Assembly (NCBI GenBank): GCA_021397845.1
Contig: CM038050.1
Location: 109,605,891-109,669,890, forward strand
DNA from: Areca catechu
Lineage: Eukaryota; Streptophyta; Magnoliopsida; Arecales; Arecaceae
Reading direction: 5' to 3'
DNA: 64,000 nt
The position numbers and the translations under genes were made by a program. The notes under the pieces were generated by a model. It worked only from the letters and a program-made list of their open reading frames with translations. It was not told the origin of the DNA and searched no databases. The stretch's first letter is position 1, and each line of letters opens with the position of its first letter. This document shows positions 54,489 through 64,000 of the stretch, one piece after another.

Positions 54489-55962
54489 GGGTAAAAATAG
54501 ACTGAGTGTGGGACTATTGATATGGAGCTTCAAGCAGTACAAACCTAACTTCTAGGGCCTTACCTAAAAGTTCAAAATACAAGAATTAACTAGGTACTAT
54601 TTAAGTATGTAATTACCTTGTCCACTGGCCAGGTAAGAGGTGGGGTTGCGAGAGGCTCCCCTTACTTTCGCGAGATCCTAATTAAAATCGCAAGTCTGCT
54701 TAAGGCATTTGTCATTTGACCTCTTGTCTTAGACACCAATTTCAAGGAATAAGTACAAACACAAATAATACTTTGTCTTACCTTGTACTCGAACCCGACT
54801 TGTGGGTGTCCCTAGTTTTAGGTTCCTACTCGATTTCAATTATGGTTTAGGTCAATGCAAATGTGGATGATTGTTTTGGGCCAAGGAAAGGTAATGACCT
54901 CCTTCCCTATGTTATGATTGAATGCACTTAATTAGATTTAGGAATGGATGCACAAACAATTCACCAACTAGTTAACACAACAACTAGTATTAGCACAAAC
55001 ATGTGATTCAAACCCGAACTTTAAAAAATTAAAATTCAAAAAATTAAATTAAAAATCTAGATTTTGAAGTCCAGATTTCAAAAATCAAATTTTAAAACTT
55101 AAATCTTGAATTAGGATTAAAAGATCATTCTAGAGTTAGAGTTGTTGCAAGATAGTTTCAGTCCCTAACAACTTCTAGTCAACTAGTTTTAAACAAATTC
55201 AAAATTAAAATTTAAAATTTCAAAAAAATTAAAATTAAATTTGAATTATTATATCCCTCAGTGAAGATTCCAGATTCTAATTTTGAAATTTAATTCCTAG
55301 AATTTGGATAAGAATTCATTTTAAAAGGTAGTTGTAAAAAAAATTCAGCAGGGAACAACTTTCAACTAACTAGTTTAAAAATTTAAAATTTAATCTTTTT
55401 AAAAATTAAAAATTCAAAATAAAATTGATTTGGTTAACTCTCAAATCAGAGTTCTTAGATTTAAAGTTGACTTCAGATTAACCCAAATTTTGGTTGGGAA
55501 GGTAGTTTGAAAGCACATGCTAGAAAATTCCAACAGTTTAGCTAACTCTTAACAACCTGAATTTAAATTTTGAATTTCTTACTCTAGATCCTTCTAAAAT
55601 TCAAAATTCTAGTGAAAAATAAAAAAAATAAAAGTCTAAATCTCAGATCTAAAAATAAAAAATTTAGAAAAAATATTTTTTTATTTTTTTGAAAATTAAA
55701 TGAAATGGAAGGCAGAAACAGAATTATGGACAGAACTTCAGAAATGATCTAAGAACTCATATTTTTAAATCTAGAAATCAAAGTAAAATATTTTTTGAAT
55801 TTTAATTTATAATCCTAAATACTAAGGTACTAGAAAAGTATTTTTGTGTATTTTTTTACAATATTAAAAAATTACTAAAATTCATGAAAATTTGGTGAAT
55901 ACTAGAATAGAAATTTCAGCAATCAAACACTTGACCTAGTAGAACCTTAAGCTCTGATACCA
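54489..55962 (-). other. Leader and primer-binding site of chromovirus A
   Basis: Primer-binding site GCTCTGATACCA (plus strand, 55951-55962). The conserved module is at 54600-54860 (plus strand CCACTGGCCAGGTAAGAGG, CTTAGACACCAATTTC, GGGTGTCCCTAG). From 54990 to 55930 the leader is very AT-rich with repeated AAATTCAAAATT-type words and no gene. Confidence 0.8.
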
Positions 55963-55966
55963 AAAT

Positions 55967-57367
55967 TGATGGGGGACGAAAATAAAATAATGAATGGAGA
56001 GTGTTAGAAAGCTAACCAGCAAGCAAACTTGAGCAATTAATTATCAAATAAATGATCTAAATTAATCCAAGAAAAAAATCTTCATAAGGAGACAAGTTGA
56101 TCTAAATTTCAATACCCGAAGTAGATCTAGTTCAAAATAGAGATTAGGATCTTCATGGCAAGGAAACCATCACTACTGGGGCAAGTTAACCTTCAAATGA
56201 TCAGATCTAATGAAGCTTAGGAAGAGTTTTCCTACCAACAATGATGGCTAATTATTTGGTGGAAGAATGAGCTCTCTTCACTCAAGGATTGAGGTCTAAA
56301 CTATAAGACTAGCACTCCCTACCTTTAGGACTCACCTTGGCCATGATCCTTGGATTGGAGACCTTCATCTTGGACTTGGAAAATCAAAGAAAACCTGCAT
56401 CAAATCAGTGATTAGGCATGGAAGGAAATTCAAAATTGGAATGGAAACAAGAAGAAGAAGAAAGGGGAAACAAGAAGAAGTCGAAAGGAAAAACAAGGAA
56501 GTAGAAACCGGCACCTTCAAGGAATGATGCTTGGATCTTGGATCAAGCAAGGAGCACTCCACCTTTTAAGCACTCAAAGGATCTCTCACTCCCTTCTCAA
56601 ACATGAATTTAAACACTCCAACTTAAAGGACTAAATCACTCCAACTAGAAGAACTAAATCACTCCATACAAGAAGAACTCAAGATAGAACTCAACAAGAA
56701 AAAACCTTCATTAATTCTCAAAATATTTCATACATGGAATATCTTACAAGGGGAGCCTTGGACCATATTTATAGCCTTAGGGGTCGTCCAAAGTGAGGAG
56801 GGGAGGTGGGGTTAGGTTAGCTAACCATTTCTAGTTAAATCCAACTGTTTCGGTTACATAGTTGCAATAAGAAACAACTTCTAGGTAAGAGGTTGTAACA
56901 ACTTGCTATATGGCACATAGGTGGCTTTGACATTGCTGATGTGGAGCCCTAGGTGTCATGTGATATGGCATCCTACTTGGCAAGTTGTTTGGGTTGTTGG
57001 GTGTGTGAAGAGTGGTCCCATTTTCCCTCAAAATGCTTGATGTGTTGTTTCTCATGTCTCCCAAAATGTGTCCCATGTGAAGAATAAATGGGCTTCTAAG
57101 AGGTGGCATCATGGGCTTCAAAAGATGGTTTCTTGACTTGCTTGGACTTTGACTTGGGCATGCTTGAAGTTGGTCTTGATTTGGATTGAGTCGACACAAG
57201 GGACTGGCGGCCTTCTTTCATGAGTCGACTCATGAATTGGTCTTTGTCTTCAAGGGTTTGGTGGGCTTCATTCCAAGGTTCTCATTAATCTTAAGTACAT
57301 TATTTTAGCTGAAAAAATTATCAAGAGAATTAGTTAAAAATATTTTTTTCTTGTTGATGTCCCATCA
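55967..57367 (-). repeat. 5' LTR of chromovirus A
   Basis: 1401 bp, an intact copy of the LTR split by B on the other side. Minus-strand TATA box CTATAAATAT at 56774-56765. Contains GAGTCGACACAAG and GAGTCGACTC near 57187 and 57224. Confidence 0.9.
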
Positions 57368-57372
57368 CTCTT

Positions 57373-57551
57373 TATATCAAATAATGTAGTTCTAAGGACT
57401 CCATCAAACAAGAGTTCATTTTAGGAAAATATAAATATGATGAATAGCCAAAATAAATAACTTTTATTTATTAAAAGAATTCATATACAAAACATAAGGT
57501 AGTATAACCGTATACAACCTAGATGATTGGCTTTGAACACAATTCCCAACA
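57373..57551 (-). repeat. Copia element G 3' LTR, proximal part, with polypurine tract next to it
   Basis: On the minus strand the LTR starts TGTTGGGAATTGTGTTC at 57551, preceded by the polypurine tract AAGTGGGAGT (57561-57552). It continues on the other side of chromovirus A at 44680. Confidence 0.78.
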
Positions 57552-59106
57552 ACTCCCACTTGGACTAAAGCCAATCAGTACAGAATCTCATTCCCATTTT
57601 CTTTTACAATTATCGAACTCTTGAATTCTAACGACTTTAGTGAAGGGGTCAGCTAGGTTTTCCTTTCCATCGATCTTCTGAAGGTCAATGTCACCTCATT
57701 CCATGATCTCTCATACAAGGTGATAGCACCACAGAATATGCTTTGTACGGTGATGAGACTTCGGCTCTTTGGCTTGAGCAATGGCCCCAATGCTATTATA
57801 GTACATTGGAACAGGACCATCCAGGGAAGGTGCCACTCCCAACTCATCAAGGAACTTCCGCAACCACAGCTTCCTTTGCCGCATTTGATGCTGCAATGTA
57901 CTCTGCTTCGCATACTGAGTCCGCCACAGTAGGTTGCTTGAAACTTTTCTAGCAGAAAGCTCCTCCATTTAGGATAAAGATAAATCCTGACACACTCTTG
58001 CTATCATCCTTATTTGACTTGAAACTGGAGTCAGTATACCCCACAAGTTTAAAGTCAGATTCTCCATAAATTAGCCATTGGTCCTTAGTATTTTGTAAAT
58101 ACTTAAGGATGGTCTTTACCACTTTCCAATAAGCTTCACTTGGGTCAGACTGGTATCTGCTCACTACGCCTAGTAAATATGCCACGTCTGGTCTAGTACA
58201 TGTCATAGCATACATGATAGAACTCACTACCGAAGTCATATGCTCTCTCTTCAGGAGTTGTCATACAATTCCTTTTGGAGAGATCAATTCTAGTGCCTAT
58301 CGGAGATAGCCCTTCTTGAAATTCTCCATGCTAAACCAGTTCAGGATAGTATCGATGTATGTAGACTGGGACAATCTTAGAAGCCTCTTAGATCTATCTC
58401 TATAGATCTTCATACCCAGTATATAAGAGGCTTCATCCAAGTCCTTCATAGAGAACTGAGATGATAACCAGACCTTTATTCCTTACAGTGCTGGGATTGT
58501 CATTCCCGATTAAGAGAATATCATCCACATATAACACAAGGAATATAATCACAGAACCATTAGCCCATTTATAAATGCAAGGTTCTTCTCCATTCGTAAC
58601 GAAACCATATGACTTGATACACTTATCAAATCACATGTTCCAACTCCTTGATCTTGCTTCAGTCCATATATGGACTTTTAAAGCCTGCACACCTTTGATT
58701 CATCTGTAGATGTGAACCCTTCAGGTTGTATCATATACACCTCCTCTTCTAACTTACCATTTAGGAAAGCTGTTCGGATATCCATTTGCCAGATTCCATG
58801 GGCAAAGTGTGCTACTAAAGCAAGCATAATCTGAATGGATTTGAGTATTGCCACAGGAGAGAAAGTCTCTTTATAGTCAATACCATAACGTTGACGATAC
58901 CCCTGGGCAACCAGACGGGCTTTATAGGTCTCCACTTTCCCATCTGCGCATCTTTTTCTTTTGAAATCCATTTACACCTAATGGGTTTTATCCCTTCAGG
59001 TGCATCAACCAATGTCCATACATTGTTGATCTCCAAGGACTCCATTTCAGATTTCATAGCTCCTAGCCATTTCTCAGAGTCGGACCTCTGCATCTCATCC
59101 ATATAG
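57552..59106 (-). pseudogene. Copia element G reverse transcriptase and RNase H
   Basis: On the minus strand: SEKWLGAMKSEMESLEINNV and WTLVDAPEGIKPIRCKW (59102-58970), KARLVAQGYRQRYGIDYKET and FSPVAILKSIQIMLALVAHF, MDIRTAFLNGKLEEEVYMIQ (58971-58678), then the intact active site LYVDDILLIGND (58534-58500 region; YVDD at 58531-58520). RNase H follows: SIMYAMTCTRPDVAYLLGVV, YGESDFKLVGYTDSSFKSNK (58239-57949), KLWLRKFLDELGVAPSLDGP, IAQAKEPKSHHRTKHI. It has several frameshifts but the catalytic motifs are well kept, making it one of the better preserved copia segments here. Confidence 0.88.
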
Positions 59107-60179
59107 CCGATCGGATCCTCATTGTTCTCATCGAGTTCAATGGATCACCATCCCGGACCAAGAAACTGTAGTATCTATCCGGTCAGCTCGGTATTCTATC
59201 GAATCTTCTTAATAGTTCCTGAGTGGACTCTGGGTGTGATCTAATCATAGCTGATTCTATATTATCCCTAAGTGTGCCGGTTCTTCTACTTGTTGAACTT
59301 CACTAAGTTCAATCCAAGTGGCTACAGTCCATTTACCAAGGAACTCCTTTTCCAAAAAGATAGCTCTAAGATAGACGAACAACTTTTGTTCCTCAGCTAA
59401 GTAGAAGTAATACCCCTTAGACTCTTTTGGATACCCAACAAATAGGCATCGGTCAGACCTAGGTCCAAGTTTGTCCGTTTCCAAATGTTTTACATAAGCC
59501 GGGCACCCCCAAACTTGAAGGTGTGATAGTGTGTCAGCTTATGTCAACTCCATATCTCATATGGTGTTTTACTAACAGACTTACTTGGAGCTATATTCAG
59601 AAGGTAACAAGCTGATTTTAGAGCATATCCCCAAAAGGATAGTGATAGAGAGGCAAAGCCCATCATGGACCGAACCATGTCTAACATGGTTCGATTCCTC
59701 CTCTCAAACACTCCATTTAACTGAGGTGTTCCTGGAGGTGTCTACTAAGAGAGAATCCCATTCACCTTAAGATATGTCAGAAACTCACCCAAAAGGTATT
59801 CACTACCTTGATCGGATTGAAGGGTTTTGATACACTTCCAATTTATTTTTCTACTTCATTACGATATCGTTTGAACATTTCAAATGACTCAGATTTATGT
59901 CTCATCAAGAAGACATAACCTACCTTGAAAGGTTGTCTGTAAAAGTAATGAAATAACCATACCCACCCCTGGCACTAACATTCATGGGTCCGTATACATC
60001 AGTATGTACCAGACTCAGAATCTCTTGGCTCGTTCACCTTTTCCAGTAAAAGATGACTTAGTCATTTTTCCAAGAAGACATGACTCACAGGTTGGAAGTG
60101 AACTATCTTCACAAAAATCGAGGAGAATCTCACTTTTCAACCTATTTATCCTGTTCCTATTAATATGACCTAACCTACT
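59107..60179 (-). pseudogene. Copia element G integrase, truncated
   Basis: On the minus strand: QSDQGSEYL-like (about 59820), NRTMLDMVRSMMGFASLSLS and FWGYALKSACYLLNIAPSKS (59690-59570), then DKLGPRSDRCLFVGYPKESK and GYYFYLAEEQKLFV (59484-59340). These are the second half of the copia catalytic core and its C-terminal domain. The zinc domain and N-terminus are partly present at about 60140-59950 in decayed form. It is cut at 60180 by chromovirus E. Confidence 0.8.
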
Positions 60180-61458
60180 TGTGCGGGCACCAAAGTTTGG
60201 AAGAGGCTTCAGTCTAATTCAGTATGGCTTTAATTCTTTCATGTCTTGTAAATAGAGTCAGTTGATTTCTTTAATTAAATTTGAGTCATGTAATTAGAGT
60301 AGATTTTTTTCAATTTGGCTTCTTTGAGTCCAATTAAGATCTAATTGGTCTTGTAATTATTAAGTTTAGTAGTCGAGTCCAAGAAAGGTTTGAAATTGAA
60401 CAAGCTCACTTAAAGATGGAATGCACTCAACCACTTCAACCATTTAAGCCAAGGAGGATGCCACCTCAGCAAGCCATGTGGGATGCCATGTCAACCCTCC
60501 CCAACCATGTGGAGTACACCTCAGCAAGCCACCTCATCACACGCCACATCACCAAGGATTCAAATTCAAAGTGGGCGACCAAGGAGCTTTACTATTCCAC
60601 CATTTTAGCTAGCTATCCCATAAATTTTTCCATGTAATTTGAATCCCATCATTATAGCTAGGAACCTCCCATGAAAATCTCCTTGTAATTTGAAATTTCA
60701 AAAGTCCTTTGAGGCTTATAAAATCTACTCCAAGCTCTCTTGTAAGGAATGATGAATTTGAATGAAAAAAGAGAGTGTTTCTTCTACCATTTGGTGTTAT
60801 CCAATGTCCTCCGAGAGGGAATGTGTGAGAGGCCCTTAGTTACTTCAAGAGAGTTCTTCTTCCATGCCATTAGCCATTAACAAATCATCTAGCCCATCCA
60901 AGCACACCATCCCCAATGCCCAAGGTGCAAGAAGATTCATTCCAAGAGGGTTGGCCAAGCTACTTCAAATCCATCAGCTTCTTCTCAACTTGAACCTTGA
61001 ATTCCATTATTTTCTACCTTTTAAGTTACTTCTTAACTTTGCTATGCTTTGTGTAGGATCCCCGGGATATCCAGGTTCCAAAGAAGAGGGTCTTCCAAGG
61101 CAAGAAACAGAGAGTAGGAGTCCTAATTTTTGAAGGAATTACCCTGTCATTCAAAGACTTCATCCTTGAGTGTAACTCTTCAAATCCTAGAGATATTAAT
61201 TCCTGGTCACCCTTCTTTAGTGTTTTTCTAGATCTGAAATGTTAAATTAATTAGGCCCTATCCTGTATGGTTTCCTAACCACGAAGATCCATTTCTCTTT
61301 AATATTATGAAAGTTCTCATTCATGTTTAGTTTACATGCAAATTCCTTCATGATAGTTTCATTTCTTTTACATGGAAAGTAGCCTTGCTTTACTCCATCT
61401 CTCATTTAATTGTTACTATCTCCTCTTAGATTGCATCATTCTATTCCATCCCACATCA
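60180..61458 (+). repeat. 5' LTR of chromovirus E
   Basis: 1279 bp, TGTGCGGGCACC...CCCACATCA, like the LTR ends of D. TATAAAA promoter box at 60717-60723. It interrupts the integrase of G. The 3' LTR lies beyond the window, so the target duplication cannot be checked. Confidence 0.85.
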
Positions 61459-61461
61459 AAT

Positions 61462-62468
61462 TGGTATCAGAGCCAGGTTGGTTAGGGCTTTGCATCATTT
61501 TCAGTACCTGGATTTGGGTGCTTCACCAACCCATCCAGTCTTAGGAGAAAAGTAAGGTTTCAAGACCCTCTCTTCCCATTCCACGGGGATCTCCTAAGGC
61601 ATGTAGGGGTGCCATTGTTTGACCCTTGTAGGGGTGCCATTGTGATTGACCCTTGAAGGAGAACATAAATTGGTAAGTTTTAAATCCTAATTAATAGTTT
61701 TGCATCTTTCAAATCTAGCATCTTAGAATTTTTGCTATTCTAGCCTGCATGCAATGTCTGTGTTCTAGGAACTACCATGCCTAACAAAAATTTTATTTTT
61801 TAATTTTCTTTCATCTGGTATGTCATCCATGAGTTAGGAATGTTCTGTAATTTTTTTTGAATTTTTGGACATAATTACATTGCACTTTTCTGCACCATTT
61901 TAGAATTGCAACACCCTTTCTGCACCTGAATTAGGGTCCATATGCTTGTTTGCATTCATTTCATTGTAAATCAAATTAAGGGCATCAATATGACATAGGG
62001 TCAGGATTTCATCACCTGTCCCTAGCCCAAAAAAAATCACCAACCTGCATAATGAACCCAACCTTTAATTAAAACTAAGTAGATATTTAATTTGCTCTAG
62101 TGAGCTAGGGACACCCACAAGGTCGGGTCGAATCAAGTGTTAAGCCAACTTAGACAACCTGTTGTGTGTGTTTGTGTATCTGGTGTCTAGGCAAGTGGTT
62201 CAGGGACAAGAGCCTGAAAGAAGGTGGGTTGGTTCACTTACCTAGTCAATTTCAAATTGGTGTCTAAGGCAAGCAAAGAGGAACCTCCACTAACCTTACT
62301 TTTACCTGGCAAGATGCCAAGTTACTACAACCCGGATTGTCATTTTGACCTTACATTTGATTTGGACTCTAGGTCTAGCAAACCCCTAGTCCAAGTTTGA
62401 GTCCATGTGTGCATGGCAACTAGATCAGAGCACCCTATTAGCAAACCCAAGCTCAATCAAGTGTAAGA
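61462..62468 (+). other. Primer-binding site and leader of chromovirus E
   Basis: Primer-binding site TGGTATCAGAGC at 61462-61473. The leader has a direct duplication of GTAGGGGTGCCATTGT around 61600-61645 and a clear copy of the conserved module at 62090-62340: GCTAGGGACACCC, TGGTGTCTAGGCAAG, GGTTCAGGGACAAGAGCCTG, CACTTACCTAGTCAATTTC, AAATTGGTGTCTAAGGCAAG, TTTACCTGGCAAG. No gene seen. Confidence 0.82.
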
Positions 62469-64000
62469 ATGGAACAAAACTTTGAGAACTTGATGAATTC
62501 TTTGAATGACCAAATGACCTGACTGAACCAAAACCTGACTAATCAGTTAGCCTAGACCACCATAGCATGACTAATCAGATAACCCTCATCACTGCTAGGC
62601 TTGATCGATTAGAAGCTCGTACCCCTGGAGGAACTCATGAAGTCTAGAATGAGTTAGAGCCTGAACCTGAGTTTGATACACCCATCAACCCTAGAAGGGC
62701 TCTACAACAAGACCTTTTTCCTGAACCCAATCCTAGGAGGCTTCATCAAAACCATTTCTTTGAGCCAAATCCTAGGAGGCCCAACCTTGATCGAGTCCAT
62801 GACCCGAACCCTAGGAGAGCACACCATGACCCAGCCTATGAGCCACACCCTAGGAGACCCATTCAGGATCAAATGGACCATGATGATCAAACCCTTCAGA
62901 ATATTAGGTTGGAAGCACCAACATTTGATGGAAATCTGGATCCTAAGGTTTACATAGACTGGGAGAGAAAGATGGATCAGTACTTCGATTGGTATGACAT
63001 GACTAAGGAGAGAAAATGCAAATTTACAAAGTTTAGGTTAATTCGATAAGGCATGTTAGAGAAAGGATGTCGAAGTTTAGTTAGAAAATGAGTGAGTGTA
63101 TGGATAGTAAGCCGAAGCAAACATAGATGAAACTAATACTCCTTTCCTTAATAAATTCTTTAAGGGTGTTGCTTATCATAGAGTTGTAGGAAAATGTCGA
63201 GAGGTTCATGACAAACAGGTGAGTTGCATAGTAACCTGGAGAGCACTGAACTTTGTCGTAGAGAGAAATACCTTCCCAGTCCTACTATCAGAGACTTCTA
63301 GACCAGTGGTAGAGGTTGACCCAGGGAACCAGAGTGTAGCTGATACATTGCAAAGTTTGATGAATTTGTGATGTAGCAATGTAATGATTCGAGTTAGTTA
63401 CTTGTCTAGATTTAGGACTGTATTAAGAAATAGATTCGAAAGAGTTTTTTATGAGAGAAGTTCGGATTTAGAGTTAGCCTATCAGTAGCACGAGATGTTG
63501 AGAAATTCATAGGGACCAATTTATCGGAGACCAGAACCCGTAAACTAGTGCACCTAATCATCAGCCAGGATCAAGTCTGATGCAACCCAATCAACCCAAC
63601 ACTAATACACCTCTGACCCATAGAGATGAAAAGTAAAGCACCAGAAGTTCAAAGAACCCCAAACCCTAATACTCCTTGTTTCAGATGTCACAAATTAGGC
63701 CCATGCTAGCAATTATCCAAACTAGATCCTTGCACATAGAAAATTAGAAGAGAATGAGTCTAAACCCTTAGAGCCCCTGGTTGATACTTTGAGGAGGTAT
63801 ATCAGCTGAGGATGATTTGGCTGAATAGTATGAAGTGACGAGGAACATGTAGAGCAGGATCTTTTAAGAGTAGTTAGATGCATCCTTACCCAGACCGTGA
63901 CACAGGAAGATTGGCGTAGGACTAACATCCTACAACATTTATCAAGTTAGGAGATAAGGTATGTAAAATAATCAGATAGTGGGAGTTGAGTAAATGCCAT
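62469..64000 (+). pseudogene. Chromovirus E gag, running off the window
   Basis: ATG at 62469 (MEQNFENLMNSLNDQMT, then a stop). At 62895-63050 the capsid-like core reads NIRLEAPTFDGNLDPKVYID and WERKMDQYFDWYDMTKERK, partly frame-shifted. Around 63677 a zinc knuckle is recognisable as CFRCHKLGPC, with the following part lost. Many stops are present (63045-63660). The protein would form the particle. Downstream pol lies outside the window, so it is unknown whether E shares the internal deletion of A, B and C. Confidence 0.72.

Larger units (their letters stand above)
44681..57367 (-). mobile_element. Chromovirus A (with B and a solo LTR nested in it)
   Basis: The minus-strand element is bounded by TGATGGGGGACG at 44681 and GATGTCCCATCA at 57367. 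Flanks are CTCTC (44676-44680) and CTCTT (57368-57372), a 5-bp duplication with one mismatch. Without the nested insertions it is about 6.4 kb. Order on the minus strand: 5' LTR (55967-57367), primer-binding site, leader, gag, integrase remnant with chromodomain, 3' LTR (44681-45122 plus 50472-51415). Protease, reverse transcriptase and RNase H are absent. Confidence 0.88.

Overview
The window is a piece of plant nuclear DNA made almost entirely of transposable elements nested inside one another. I see no intact host gene, tRNA, rRNA or CRISPR array. Primer-binding sites complementary to plant initiator tRNA-Met, Sirevirus-type, Tat-type and chromodomain-type retrotransposon proteins, and an AT-rich background with few intact frames all point to the repeat-rich heterochromatin of a flowering plant. 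The element mix suggests a monocot such as a palm, but the species cannot be settled from the sequence alone. Nearly every reading frame is broken, so most genes are listed as pseudogenes. For reference I name the elements by letters.

Layout. 1-764: minus-strand Sirevirus-like gag. About 765-9576: what looks like one Tat-lineage Ty3/gypsy element on the minus strand. It has the integrase C-terminus at 9240-9576, a 91-bp tandem repeat at 7365-8105, and two antisense (plus-strand) coiled-coil genes, one carrying a Transposase_28-like domain and split by a hAT-type MITE with a perfect 8-bp target duplication. 9577-11346: copia-type LTR. About 11347-14941: Sirevirus H (plus). It is interrupted at 14942 by Sirevirus I (minus, 14942-20955), which is cut by Ty1/copia element J (plus, 20956-30133). 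J is in turn split in its reverse transcriptase by chromovirus D (24315-29736, target duplication AAAGT). 30134-38802: chromovirus F (plus), in which an integrase/chromodomain end, one LTR, a primer-binding site and a leader follow one another. F's leader is split by chromovirus C (minus, 32063-38730, target duplication CAATC). 38803-42011: an Athila-like element N (minus) with a tRNA-Asp-type primer-binding site. 42012-43092: Tat-type gag-protease (plus). It abuts the LTR of copia element G (minus, 43093-60179). G's LTR holds chromovirus A (44681-57367). A's own LTR holds chromovirus B (45123-50466, target duplication AAATC), and A's integrase holds a solo LTR (51839-52723, target duplication CCTAC). 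60180-64000: chromovirus E (plus), inserted in G's integrase and running off the window.

How it fits together. The chromovirus copies A, B, C, D, E and F share a gene order (LTR, Met primer-binding site, long leader, gag, integrase with chromodomain, LTR). A, B and C all lack protease, reverse transcriptase and RNase H at what looks like the same junction, so they read as members of a non-autonomous family that needs proteins from elsewhere but keeps its gag start and chromodomain. The leaders of all these copies, and of the Athila-like element N, share a duplicated module built around TGGTGTCTA and CCTACCTGGC. These shared non-coding leaders and the repeated deletion architecture are the most unusual signals here.
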